34,368 nt of DNA, taken from assembly GCA_003552185.1 (NCBI GenBank), contig PUOW01000440.1:1-34368 (forward strand), read 5' to 3'. The position numbers were made by a program, and so were the translations under genes. Position 1 is the stretch's first letter. The number at the start of each line of letters is the position of its first letter. The stretch is from Spirochaetaceae bacterium (GTDB taxonomy: Bacteria; Spirochaetota; Spirochaetia; DSM-27196; SLAA01). This document shows, in pieces, positions 15,992 through 24,334 of this stretch. Under the pieces are notes generated by a model. That model saw only the letters and a list, made by a program, of their open reading frames with translations. It searched no databases and was not told where the DNA came from.

Positions 15992-16249
15992 ATGAGCACT
16001 GCCGTCGCGTTGCGCTACGACCCCGAACTTCCGGCACCCTTTGTGCTGGCCAAAGGGCGCGACGAGCTCGCGGCGCGTATTCGTGAGCTCGCCGAGCGGC
16101 ACGGAGTACCGCAGGTGAGCGACGGAATCTTGGCCGAGGCGTTGTACTTCCTTGAGCCGAACGAGCTTGTTCCCGAGGAGTTCTATCGCGTAGTTGCCGA
16201 GATACTGGTGTTTGTGGGCGCTGTAGATGCAACAGGACAAAAAGAATGA
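15992..16249 (+). CDS. Stand-alone FlhB C-terminal (EscU/YscU/FlhB-CC) domain protein
   Basis: VALRYDPELPAPFVLAKGRDELAARIRELAERHGVPQVSDGILAEALYFLEPNELVPEEFYRVVAEILVFV matches the FlhB C-terminal pattern after the NPTH cleavage site; no membrane domain and no NPTH. Confidence 0.85.
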   Translation: MSTAVALRYDPELPAPFVLAKGRDELAARIRELAERHGVPQVSDGILAEALYFLEPNELVPEEFYRVVAEILVFVGAVDATGQKE

Positions 16250-17421
16250 GAACGCTTCCCGTGAAGGATTTGAAGCCCGGCATGCAGTTTGATCAGCCGG
16301 TGTACGTCGACGACTCCACTTTGCTGGTACCGGAACGGGTTCCTATCAAAGAGAAAGACCTCAAGCGGCTCGAGCGGTGGAAGGTCGAGACGGTGCGAAC
16401 CGCAGGGCAGGAGATCGTTGCGCGCACAACAGGCGAGGAAGGCGAGGCGCAGTCCGGCAGTTTCTTTCAACAAGCCTTCAACACCCCCGAACAGCAGCAA
16501 GTCCTCAAGACCTACAGCGAGGTAGCCCAGAAACTTCGCAAGATTCATCAACGGGTCAAGGAACAGGAAGACCTTGAAGCCGCCGAGATAGACCGCATCA
16601 TCGATGGGGTTCTACAGTTGCTCGAGGCTCGACGGCACGAGATGATCGAGTTCATCCTGTACGGTTTCCAGGGAGAGGCGGGCTACGTTGAGAACGCCAT
16701 CAACTCGGCGGTACTCTCGAGCTTAATCGGGATCAACAGCGGCATGGCTAAGCACAAGCTGCTGCACCTTGCAACCGCGGCACTGCTACACGATATCGGC
16801 ATGCTTCGCCTCCCGGAAGAGATCTTCAACAAGAGCGGGAAGCTCACGAGCGAAGAGCTCAAGCAGATCAAGACGCACCCCATTCACTCCTACAAGATCA
16901 TTACCCGCGAACTGCATTACCCCGAGCAGGTAGGCCTTGCGGCGCTGCAACACCAAGAGCGTTGGGACGGTACCGGCTATCCTCGTGGGCTCTCGGGTAG
17001 CAGCATCATCATCCCGGCGCGCATCATCGCGGTGGTAGACTCGTTCGAAGCGATGGTGAGCAAACGCCCGTATCGCAACTCAATGATCGGATACAACGCG
17101 ATTCGCGCAATTTTGAGCGACAACGGGCGCCGGTTTGACCCCGAGATTCTCAAGATCTTTATCCGCACCATGGGAATCTACCCCATCGGCAGTATCGTGC
17201 TGCTCAACGACGGCAAAATCGGCAGGGTGGTGCAGAACAACGTCGATGCACCGCTGAAGCCGCGGGTCAAAATCATGATCAACGAGAAGGGGCAGGAGTA
17301 TCGCAACGATCGCGGCGAGATCGTCGACCTCTTCGACGATCGCACGCTCTTCATAACCCGCGCCGTAGACCCGAAAGAGCTCAGCGCCCAGGCGGGCGGC
17401 CACGCCCCGCAGCCGCAGTGA
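16246..17421 (+). CDS. HD-GYP domain phosphodiesterase-type protein
   Basis: AALLHDIGMLRLPEEIFNKSGKLTSEELKQIKTHPIHSYKII...ALQHQERWDGTGYPRGLSGSSIIIPARIIAVVDSFEAM. Confidence 0.88.
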   Translation: MRTLPVKDLKPGMQFDQPVYVDDSTLLVPERVPIKEKDLKRLERWKVETVRTAGQEIVARTTGEEGEAQSGSFFQQAFNTPEQQQVLKTYSEVAQKLRKIHQRVKEQEDLEAAEIDRIIDGVLQLLEARRHEMIEFILYGFQGEAGYVENAINSAVLSSLIGINSGMAKHKLLHLATAALLHDIGMLRLPEEIFNKSGKLTSEELKQIKTHPIHSYKIITRELHYPEQVGLAALQHQERWDGTGYPRGLSGSSIIIPARIIAVVDSFEAMVSKRPYRNSMIGYNAIRAILSDNGRRFDPEILKIFIRTMGIYPIGSIVLLNDGKIGRVVQNNVDAPLKPRVKIMINEKGQEYRNDRGEIVDLFDDRTLFITRAVDPKELSAQAGGHAPQPQ

Positions 17422-17777
17422 CGCCCAACTCCACCACGGCGCGTGGACGGCGGGGCGAGCGCGTCGCGGCGGAGTACCTGCGTCAACAAGGCTACGAGAT
17501 CCTCGAAATTACCTTCAGAAGCGGCCCGGGTGAGGTCGATATTGTAGGTACGAAGCAGGATGCCGTGGTGTTCTTCGAGGTGAAAACCTGGGCCGCCGTG
17601 CCTTGGAGCGAGCTGGAGTACGCGATTACGCGCAGCAAACGAGCGCGTATTACCGCGGCGGCGCAGCTCTACTTGGCCGGCGCTCCGCGGTTGCGTGCGT
17701 ATCACGTCCGCTTCGATCTGCTGCTGGTGTCGCCGAAGGAGGGGGTCGTGCGACATATTGAAAACGCATTCGCATAG
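17418..17777 (+). CDS. YraN family (UPF0102) endonuclease-like protein
   Basis: GRRGERVAAEYLRQQGYEILEITFRSGPGEVDIVGTKQDAVVFFEVKTW; GTG start overlapping the HD-GYP stop. Confidence 0.9.
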   Translation: MTPNSTTARGRRGERVAAEYLRQQGYEILEITFRSGPGEVDIVGTKQDAVVFFEVKTWAAVPWSELEYAITRSKRARITAAAQLYLAGAPRLRAYHVRFDLLLVSPKEGVVRHIENAFA

Positions 17778-17785
17778 GCGGTATA

Positions 17786-17971
17786 GTGCGCACAGCGAAG
17801 CCGATTGATCACGACCGAATCAGAGAACTCAAGCACCGCATCAACGACCGTCGTTATCTGGAGCACGCGGTCGATCGGCTGGCGCAACGTTTGACGAGCA
17901 AGCTTATCGAACACCACGGAGAGCAGCAGAATGGCAGCAGAGGAACGCAGCAACCAGAACAACCAGAATAA
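17786..17971 (+). CDS. Small protein, possible FlgM-like anti-sigma-28 factor
   Basis: GTG start; DHDRIRELKHRINDRRYLEHAVDRLAQRLTSKLIEHH resembles the FlgM C-terminal pattern R(I/V)xxLKxxI...(I/L)AxxL. Overlaps next ORF by 41 bp. Confidence 0.4.
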   Translation: MRTAKPIDHDRIRELKHRINDRRYLEHAVDRLAQRLTSKLIEHHGEQQNGSRGTQQPEQPE

Positions 17972-18539
17972 CCAGAACAACGCTAAGCGCGGTCGCCGCC
18001 GCGGTCGCCGCCGGCGCTCCTCGGCGCGCGGGGGCAACAAAAGCAAGCGCGACGGCCTCCACCCCGAAGCGCTCGCCGCGATCCCCACCCCGCAGCGACG
18101 CGAACCGTCCGATTGCCCGATCTGCGGCAAAGTGGTGCGCGACGTGCACAGCGCAATTGCGTACGGAGAAGACGACAAGCCGGCGCATCTCGAGTGTGTG
18201 CTCAAAGAAATCGGCGAGCGCGAGTCTATCGCGAGCGATGAACGGTTGTGCTATATCGGAGCCGGGCGCTTCGGGGTAATCAAGTCGAAGATCGGGAAGC
18301 AAGGCCTCGAAGTGGTCCGCACCATTCAGTACGAAGAGCGCGAGAACGCGGTGCAGTGGCGGCGCGAAGCCAGTCCCGGCTTGTCGCGCGCAAGCGCGTC
18401 CGACCCGGTATCATCCGGGCGACACGCCGACGATGACGATGACGAGGACGACGGGCACAAGAGCGGCGATAGCCACGACAATGGCGACGACCGCCACAAT
18501 GGCGATCCCGGTCGGGGTTACGAGCACGGCGGCGCGTAG
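17931..18539 (+). CDS. Conserved-type hypothetical: basic N-terminus with NQN repeats, CPIC zinc-knuckle-like motif, acidic His-rich tail
   Basis: MAAEERSNQNNQNNQNNAKRGRRRGRRRRSSARGG...PSDCPICGKVVRDVHSAIAYGEDDKPAHLECVLKEIGERE...DDDDDEDDGHKSGDSHDNGDDRHNGDPG. Confidence 0.65.
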   Translation: MAAEERSNQNNQNNQNNAKRGRRRGRRRRSSARGGNKSKRDGLHPEALAAIPTPQRREPSDCPICGKVVRDVHSAIAYGEDDKPAHLECVLKEIGERESIASDERLCYIGAGRFGVIKSKIGKQGLEVVRTIQYEERENAVQWRREASPGLSRASASDPVSSGRHADDDDDEDDGHKSGDSHDNGDDRHNGDPGRGYEHGGA

Positions 18540-18571
18540 GCGCGCGGCGCGGTCGGGCCGCGGCGCGACGC

Positions 18572-19519
18572 CTATCGGCCGCGGCGCAGCAGCCTCGCGA
18601 CCTCATCGGCCTTGCTTCGCACCACGCCGAGATAAGGACCGTTTCTTACCTCAAACACAGCGCGGAACAGATCGGGGTCCTCAATGCCCCACGACGAACG
18701 GTGTAGGCGCTCGACCGTGAGCAGCGTTGCGTACGCGAGGTTGTCGTCGTGCATGATGCGATTGTTGCGCACCAAAATGCGCGTAAGCAGCTGCAGTAGC
18801 TCGGAATCGGGTTCGCTTCGGATCTGACCCAGCGCGTAGACCGCCTCGGCGAGCACCACGAGATCGTCGTCGCTTCGCATCACCGACCGCACCACCTCAT
18901 CGGCATGGGGGCCGCCGATGCGGCCGAGCAGCTCCACCGCTTCTCGCCGAATGAGGGGCGACCCCGCCGGGTTGGACCGGGGCGCCGGCATGCGCTGCGT
19001 GCGTACGCCCTCGAGCGCAAGGTAGCCGAGCAGATCGATGCTCGCGCGATCGAACGGCGAGATCGAGTCGGTGTCCACGAGCTCGGTAAAGCGCGCGATC
19101 ACCCTGCGCTTCTCGGCGGTGTGAGGCCGCCGTGCCTGCCGTTCTAGAATGCGCAGTTCCTGGTCGCGATTGGGCCAACGCGGCAGAGCCTCTTCGAGCG
19201 GAACCCAGTCGCCGCTGCGATACTCCCGATCGTTGGAGTTCGCGTGCGCGTTGTGCTCATCGGCGGTAAGCGTGCTCGCGAGAAGCAACGCAAGGCCCGC
19301 CGAGATTACCACGCAGAGAAGCGGCCGCGCGAAGCGGGCAAGGTGAGGGCCGCGGGCGGGGCGGGGGCCGCGCGCGAAGCGGGCACGGCGGGGCAGGGCC
19401 CGGCCGATCCTCCGGGCCTCGCACCCCGAAGCCACGCCGCGTGGGCGGGCCGGCCGGCGGGGTGGGCGGCGGAGTCTGCCTCGACTCGACGGTATTGTTC
19501 TTCGCGGTTCGCGAAACAC
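18572..19519 (-). CDS. HEAT-repeat-like exported protein (start uncertain; GTG at 19312 may be the real start)
   Basis: VVISAGLALLLASTLTADE signal-like; LIRREAVELLGRIGGPHADEVVRSVMRSDDDLVVLAEAVYALGQIRSEPDSELLQLLTRIL is HEAT-like. The Arg/Pro-rich N-terminus upstream of 19312 is doubtful. Confidence 0.6.
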   Translation of the reverse strand: MFREPRRTIPSSRGRLRRPPRRPARPRGVASGCEARRIGRALPRRARFARGPRPARGPHLARFARPLLCVVISAGLALLLASTLTADEHNAHANSNDREYRSGDWVPLEEALPRWPNRDQELRILERQARRPHTAEKRRVIARFTELVDTDSISPFDRASIDLLGYLALEGVRTQRMPAPRSNPAGSPLIRREAVELLGRIGGPHADEVVRSVMRSDDDLVVLAEAVYALGQIRSEPDSELLQLLTRILVRNNRIMHDDNLAYATLLTVERLHRSSWGIEDPDLFRAVFEVRNGPYLGVVRSKADEVARLLRRGR

Positions 19520-19579
19520 GCCTGCAGTATAGCACGCCTGCCATTGACCGATAAACCGAGCCTGCTTAGAATGACCGGC

Positions 19580-20080
19580 ATGCTACGAGCGCTTTTCCCC
19601 GGGTCGTTCGACCCACCGAGTCACGGGCACCTCAACATTATTCACCGCATCTCGAGTATCTACGACGAGATCGATGTGGTGGTGGCAACGAACCCCGAGA
19701 AACAGTACACCTTCGATGCCGACGAGCGGCTGGAGCTGATGCGCACGCTCTGCGACCCGTACGATAACGTTCGCGTACACCAGTGGGATCGCTTGATCGT
19801 TGAGTTTGCCGAGCAGGTTGGGGCGCGGGTGATGATTCGCGGGGTTCGAGCCTTGTCGGATTTCGAGTACGAGTTTGAGCTCTCGATGATCAACAAAGGG
19901 CTCAACCCTCGCATCGAAACGATCTTCATGCCGACCGACTCAAAGTACTTCGTGCTGCGTTCATCCGCGATCAAGGAGCTTGCGAGGCTCGACGGCGACA
20001 TCTCGCGCATGGTGCCGGATATCGTGGCCGAGCGCTTGAAAGAGAAGGTGAAACGCGCTCGTCGCACGGGCAGCGACTAG
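19580..20080 (+). CDS. coaD: Phosphopantetheine adenylyltransferase
   Basis: MLRALFPGSFDPPSHGHLNIIHRISSIYDEIDVVVATNPEKQYTFDADERLELM...MIRGVRALSDFEYEFELSMINKGLNPRIETIFMPTDSKYFVLRSSAIKELARLDGDIS. Confidence 0.95.
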   Translation: MLRALFPGSFDPPSHGHLNIIHRISSIYDEIDVVVATNPEKQYTFDADERLELMRTLCDPYDNVRVHQWDRLIVEFAEQVGARVMIRGVRALSDFEYEFELSMINKGLNPRIETIFMPTDSKYFVLRSSAIKELARLDGDISRMVPDIVAERLKEKVKRARRTGSD

Positions 20081-20167
20081 AGCCTCAACCGGCACACCCC
20101 GCCGTACGCCCGTGGTGCGCGCGCCGTACCCGGCGCGCAGTCGGCACACAGCCGGCGCGCAGCTCAG

Positions 20168-20197
20168 TTGACATTCGGCCAAACGATCGGCTATGGT
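20168..20197 (+). promoter_or_regulatory. Predicted sigma70-type promoter for rpmF-acpP
   Basis: TTGACA (20168-20173), 18-nt spacer, TATGGT (20192-20197). Confidence 0.55.
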
Positions 20198-20230
20198 GTG
20201 CGAACATAACAGCTTATAAGGACATATTCC

Positions 20231-20419
20231 ATGGCAGTACCAAAGTATCGACATTCTAAAGCGCGTACTCGGCGCCGACGCTCAATCAACGGCCGCGTTT
20301 CGTTCGGTCACCTCATTGAGTGCAGCAACTGTGGAGCTTCGAAGCGCCCTCATCACGTCTGCCCCAAATGTGGCTTTTATCGTGGCAAAGAGATTGTCAG
20401 AAGCGAAGATTTGAGCTAA
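20231..20419 (+). CDS. rpmF: 50S ribosomal protein L32
   Basis: MAVPKYRHSKARTRRRRSINGRVSFGHLIECSNCGASKRPHHVCPKCGFYRGKEIV. Confidence 0.95.
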   Translation: MAVPKYRHSKARTRRRRSINGRVSFGHLIECSNCGASKRPHHVCPKCGFYRGKEIVRSEDLS

Positions 20420-20441
20420 AACAAGAGACCAGGAGGATCCT

Positions 20442-20684
20442 ATGGATGAACTGTTCGAGAAAATGAAGAAACTGGTAGCCGATAAACTCGAGGTCGACGA
20501 GAGCAAAGTGACGTTGGAGTCGTCTTTCCGCCAAGACCTCGGTGCCGATAGTCTCGACACCTACGAGCTGGTGTACGCAATCGAGGAAGAACTCGGCATC
20601 TCCATCCCCGACGAAAAAGCGAACGAGTTCGAGACCGTCAAGGATGCGCTCGAGTTTATTCAATCGCAGCAACAGCAGCAGTAA
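20442..20684 (+). CDS. acpP: Acyl carrier protein
   Basis: KVTLESSFRQDLGADSLDTYELVYAIEEELGISIPDEKANEFETVKDALEFI with GADSLD phosphopantetheine site. Confidence 0.95.
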   Translation: MDELFEKMKKLVADKLEVDESKVTLESSFRQDLGADSLDTYELVYAIEEELGISIPDEKANEFETVKDALEFIQSQQQQQ

Positions 20685-20716
20685 CACCGGAACGAGAACA
20701 TAGTTTCCACGCAACT

Positions 20717-20752
20717 GCGCCCGGGAATTTCCTCTCGGGCGCGGTTATTATA
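20717..20752 (+). terminator. Candidate terminator hairpin after acpP
   Basis: GCGCCCG (20717-20723) ... CGGGCGC (20736-20742) followed by GGTTATTATA. Confidence 0.5.
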
Positions 20753-20842
20753 GCAGTACCACATACACATCTGCATCGATTACCGAAGCTGCGGCCGAAC
20801 TCTTAGAGCGGCTTTAACTCGGTGCGGGTAAGGTTCGTTCAG

Positions 20843-21598
20843 GTGAGCAAGAAGTACTCCGAGTTACACACTCCTCCTATATCGTCTGAACGCCGCAAGG
20901 AGTTGCAGCTGTTCGAGCGCCAAGCTGCGATTAAGTTCCGTCGATTGGATCTGCTGAACCTTGCCTTTGCTCATCGCTCCTACGCGAACGAAACCCAGGA
21001 GCAGCTCGACAACAACGAGAAGCTTGAGTTTCTCGGCGACTCGGTGTTGGGGCTTGTGGTGGCGGAGTACCTCTTCGAGCAGCTCTCGGATCGTGCCGAG
21101 GGCGACCTCGCCAAGATCAAGAGCTTCGTGGTTTCGGAGGACAGCCTCGCCGAGATCGCCCGCAAACTGAAGGTCGATAACTTCATTCTGATCGGGAAGG
21201 GCGAAGAGTACTCCGGCGGGCGAACCAAGAAGGCGTTGCTTGCCGATGCCATGGAGGCGATCATCGGCGCGTACTTCATCGACTCGGGCTTTCGCGCCTC
21301 ACGTAAGTTCATACTGCGCTATCTGATCCCCGAGATCAACAAGGTGCTCGAAAACCGCCACAAGAAAGACTACAAGACGCTTCTGCAGGAGTTGGTGCAG
21401 AAGACCTACAAGACCTATCCGCGCTACTCGCTTGTGAAGAAAACCGGTCCGGAGCACAGCAAAACCTTTTGGATCGAGGTCGCGGTTGAAAACGCAACCT
21501 ACGGTCCCGGCACCGGCAAAAACAAGAAAGAGGCCGAGCAAAACGCGGCTGCGATCGCCTACGAGTCTTTGGCGAAGAGCGTCGGCGAGGACCGATAG
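20843..21598 (+). CDS. rnc: Ribonuclease III (alternative upstream GTG at 20822)
   Basis: AFAHRSYANETQEQLDNNEKLEFLGDSVLGLVVAEYLFEQLSDRAEGDLAKIKSFVVSEDSLAEIARKLKV...ALLADAMEAIIGAYFIDSG; C-terminal dsRBD. Confidence 0.93.
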   Translation: MSKKYSELHTPPISSERRKELQLFERQAAIKFRRLDLLNLAFAHRSYANETQEQLDNNEKLEFLGDSVLGLVVAEYLFEQLSDRAEGDLAKIKSFVVSEDSLAEIARKLKVDNFILIGKGEEYSGGRTKKALLADAMEAIIGAYFIDSGFRASRKFILRYLIPEINKVLENRHKKDYKTLLQELVQKTYKTYPRYSLVKKTGPEHSKTFWIEVAVENATYGPGTGKNKKEAEQNAAAIAYESLAKSVGEDR

Positions 21599-21613
21599 AG
21601 CGCTTTCGCTCTA
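21596..21613. terminator. Perfect hairpin spanning both stop codons of convergent rnc and cca
   Basis: TAGAGCG-CTTT-CGCTCTA; outer TAG is the rnc stop, outer CTA is the cca stop on the minus strand. Role as terminator is inference. Confidence 0.5.
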
Positions 21614-23092
21614 CTGCTCCCTCATCTGCTCCGAGAGGCGGCGGGCGATCTCGAGTAACCGCTCGCGGCGATTTAGCGCGGGATCTTCGAGTACGCGCTG
21701 CAACAGCGCCTCGAGCACCCGGCCCATCTGCGGCCCGCGCGGCACGCCGTGCGTCGCCAGGTCGTTACCGTTTACCGCGAGCTCGCGCAGCGTCACCGGG
21801 TCGCCCCGTTCAAGGATTGCTCGTACGCGCTCGGCGAGCAACTCAATATCGGCTGCACGCTCATACTGCCCTGCGGCGCGCAGCTCGGCGCTTCTAAGGC
21901 TCACGGCGTCGTATATCTGCTCGGTAGCCACCGCGGAAACAACGCGGCGCAGCGCGGCGTCGCTGCAGCCCGGCCGGCACCGCAGGCGGTGATGACGCAC
22001 GAGGTGCGCGACCCGCTCCACGGTGTTGTTTGGATAACGAAGCCGCTTTAGGCAGTCTCTCGCGCGCTCGGCCGAGAGACGATCGCACTCGTCGAGAACG
22101 CGCGGCTCCGCCGCGTTGCCGCGGTGGTTCGCGGCGCAGTCCGGTAGCGCGAGCTCGTGTAGCAGCGCCGCCAGCCGTAGCTCGAGCTGCCCGGCTGCGG
22201 GCCGAGGCGTTTCGGCCACCGCGTCGCAGCTTCGAAGCAGGTGCTCGAGCAGCCCGGCGGCGGCGGGATCGCTTGTATCGCCGGTATCGGCGGCATCGCC
22301 GCTGGTGCCGGTATCGTGCCGGGCGCTTCCATCGTCTTCGGCGAGAAGGGGGAAGCCCTCGCAACGCAGCAGCTCGGGCAGCACCGCGCCCAAGAGACCG
22401 AACTCCAGCATCAGCCGCAACCCGTACGAGGGGCGAGGGGCAAGCAGAATCTTGCTGAGCTCGTCGCGGCTGCGCTCCACCGAGACCGCTCCCAGAGCCT
22501 CGCGCCGCCCGCGGAGCGCCGCGGCGGTGGCGTCCTCTATCGTGAACTCGAGCTGCGCCGCGAAACGGACCGCGCGAAGCACCCTCAGCGCGTCTTCCTC
22601 GAAGCGCTCGCGCGGGTTGCCGATGGCGCGCACCAGCCCCAGCTCAAGGTCTGAGCGGCCGCCGAACGGGTCGAGCAGTGTTCCGGTCTTGACCTCGAGC
22701 GCCATGCCGTTAATCGTGAAGTCGCGCCGCGAGAGGTCGGCATCGATATCGACTCCGAAGGTTACCTCGTCGGGGTGTCGGGCGTCGCTGTAGCCCGACT
22801 CGGCGCGAAAGGTGGTGACCTCGAACTGCCTGTTCTTGAACAGCACCGTGACGGTACCGTGTTGCACCCCGGTCGGGATTACGCGGCGAAAAATTTGCAT
22901 GACCTCTTCCGGGCGCGCGTCGGTCGCGAGGTCGTAGTCCTCGGGATAGGAGCCGCGCAGCAGGTTGCGAACCGCGCCTCCGACAAGATAGAGCTGAAAC
23001 CCGTTCTCGTCGAAAATTCGCGCTACCGTGCAGAGCTCACGCGGAAGCTCGGCGGGAAGAGAAAGACCGTGCGAATCCTCTGCGTCTTGCAT
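21611..23092 (-). CDS. cca: tRNA nucleotidyltransferase/poly(A) polymerase family protein with HD-type C-terminal region
   Basis: LYLVGGAVRNLLRGSYPEDYDLATDARPEEVMQIF...SRRDFTINGMALE...LLDPFGGRSDLELGLVRAIGNPRERFEEDALRVLRAVRFAAQLEF. Confidence 0.88.
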   Translation of the reverse strand: MQDAEDSHGLSLPAELPRELCTVARIFDENGFQLYLVGGAVRNLLRGSYPEDYDLATDARPEEVMQIFRRVIPTGVQHGTVTVLFKNRQFEVTTFRAESGYSDARHPDEVTFGVDIDADLSRRDFTINGMALEVKTGTLLDPFGGRSDLELGLVRAIGNPRERFEEDALRVLRAVRFAAQLEFTIEDATAAALRGRREALGAVSVERSRDELSKILLAPRPSYGLRLMLEFGLLGAVLPELLRCEGFPLLAEDDGSARHDTGTSGDAADTGDTSDPAAAGLLEHLLRSCDAVAETPRPAAGQLELRLAALLHELALPDCAANHRGNAAEPRVLDECDRLSAERARDCLKRLRYPNNTVERVAHLVRHHRLRCRPGCSDAALRRVVSAVATEQIYDAVSLRSAELRAAGQYERAADIELLAERVRAILERGDPVTLRELAVNGNDLATHGVPRGPQMGRVLEALLQRVLEDPALNRRERLLEIARRLSEQMREQ

Positions 23093-23246
23093 CTCTCTCT
23101 TCCTACACGCCGGCTGAGAGCCTGTCAACACGCAGACCGCAGAGCGCAGACGGTCGCGCGCAGCGCTTTGGGTTTAACAGTAGCGCCGTGGGAGCCGCGC
23201 TGTGGGTTTGGCGCCGCCGGGGCTGTGGGTGCCGGGCGGAGGGCGC

Positions 23247-23276
23247 AAAAAAAGCAGCCCGAAGGCTGCTTTTTTT
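23247..23276 (-). terminator. Rho-independent terminator downstream of the flagellin gene
   Basis: AAAAAAAGCAGCC-CGAA-GGCTGCTTTTTTT, perfect 13-bp symmetric hairpin with A7/T7 flanks. Confidence 0.92.
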
Positions 23277-23288
23277 GGCTTGGGTGAG

Positions 23289-24161
23289 TTACTGCAGAAG
23301 CTGCAGTACCGTCTGAGGCTGCTGGTTCGCCTGTGCGAGCATCGCGGTCGAGCTTTGTTGCAGGATCTGGTTCGTGACCAAACGTACCATCTCGTCGGCC
23401 ATGTCGGTATCGCGGATGCGCGACTCCGACGCCTGCATGTTCTCGGCTCCAACCGCCAGACCGCGCTGAGCGTACTCGAGGCGGTTCTGGTACGCACCGA
23501 GGTCGGCGCGCTGTTTGCTCACCGTCGTGAGCGCCTCGTCCACAACGCCGATCGCAGCATTCGCCGCATCGGGAGTCGAGAGCGAGAGGAAGGTAGCGGT
23601 GTGCGGTAGTCCGTCGGTGCTTTGAAGACCCAAGGCCTGCGCCGTCATGGTGCCGACGTACACGCGCTCACGCTGATCCATGTTCGCCCCGATGTGGAAC
23701 CACATGCTCGCGGTGACCACGTTGGTACCGGTGTCGGCCGCGAAACGCCCGGTCATGAGATTCATGCCGTTGAACTCGGCGTGCGACGCAATCCGGTTGA
23801 TCTCGCGCACGAGCTGAGACACCTCGACCTGAATCTGCATGCGGTCTTCATCGGTGTAGATACCGTTGGAAGACTGCACCGCCAGCTCACGAACGCGTTG
23901 CAGGATGTCTTGGGTTTCCTGGAGGTAGCCCTCGGTGGTCTGAATCATCGAGATACCGTCGGCAGTGTTCTGCTCGGCTCGATTCAGACCGCGAATCTGG
24001 GAGCGCATCTTCTCAGATACCGCCAGACCCGAGGCGTCGTCGCCCGCGCGGTTGATCCGCATACCGGACGACAGCTTCTCCATGTTGCCCTCAACATCCA
24101 TCACGTTGAATTTCTGCTGGCGTTGGGCAAATGCAGCGCTGGTGTTGTGATTAATGATCAT
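23289..24161 (-). CDS. Flagellin (periplasmic flagellar filament core, FlaB-like)
   Basis: [82 protein letters not shown]...[56 protein letters not shown]; strong SD GGAGGAG. Confidence 0.95.
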   Translation of the reverse strand: MIINHNTSAAFAQRQQKFNVMDVEGNMEKLSSGMRINRAGDDASGLAVSEKMRSQIRGLNRAEQNTADGISMIQTTEGYLQETQDILQRVRELAVQSSNGIYTDEDRMQIQVEVSQLVREINRIASHAEFNGMNLMTGRFAADTGTNVVTASMWFHIGANMDQRERVYVGTMTAQALGLQSTDGLPHTATFLSLSTPDAANAAIGVVDEALTTVSKQRADLGAYQNRLEYAQRGLAVGAENMQASESRIRDTDMADEMVRLVTNQILQQSSTAMLAQANQQPQTVLQLLQ

Positions 24162-24241
24162 ATCTCCTCCTTGGATGATCACTCCCGGACGTCCCTGTCC
24201 GGAATTCGACGTATCTGGGTTCCTACCGAACCCTGCTTCGA

Positions 24242-24268
24242 TTGTCGGCGCCTCGAGTGCGGACTTGA
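24242..24268 (-). promoter_or_regulatory. Predicted sigma28 (FliA) promoter for flagellin
   Basis: Reverse strand TCAA-N15-GCCGACAA, close to TAAA-N15-GCCGATAA. Confidence 0.7.
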
Positions 24269-24334
24269 GCAGAATCCGGAACAAAATCAATTGCAACTCG
24301 CACAGTTTTGCACTACTGTAAGGCCGGAACGGCG

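Noticed and set aside
18572-19519. Full N-terminal extension of the HEAT-like protein
   Set aside because: First ~69 residues are Arg/Pro-rich and cover repeats GCGCGAAGCGGGCA at 19327 and 19372; a GTG at 19312 just before the signal peptide is more plausible.
22265-22325. GGTATCGGCGGCATCGCC-type short repeats, considered as CRISPR-like or regulatory
   Set aside because: They lie inside cca and encode an in-frame low-complexity Asp/Thr/Gly insertion; too short and irregular for CRISPR.
22116-22793. 225-aa Ser/Arg-rich plus-strand ORF
   Set aside because: Antisense to cca; composition typical of shadow ORFs.
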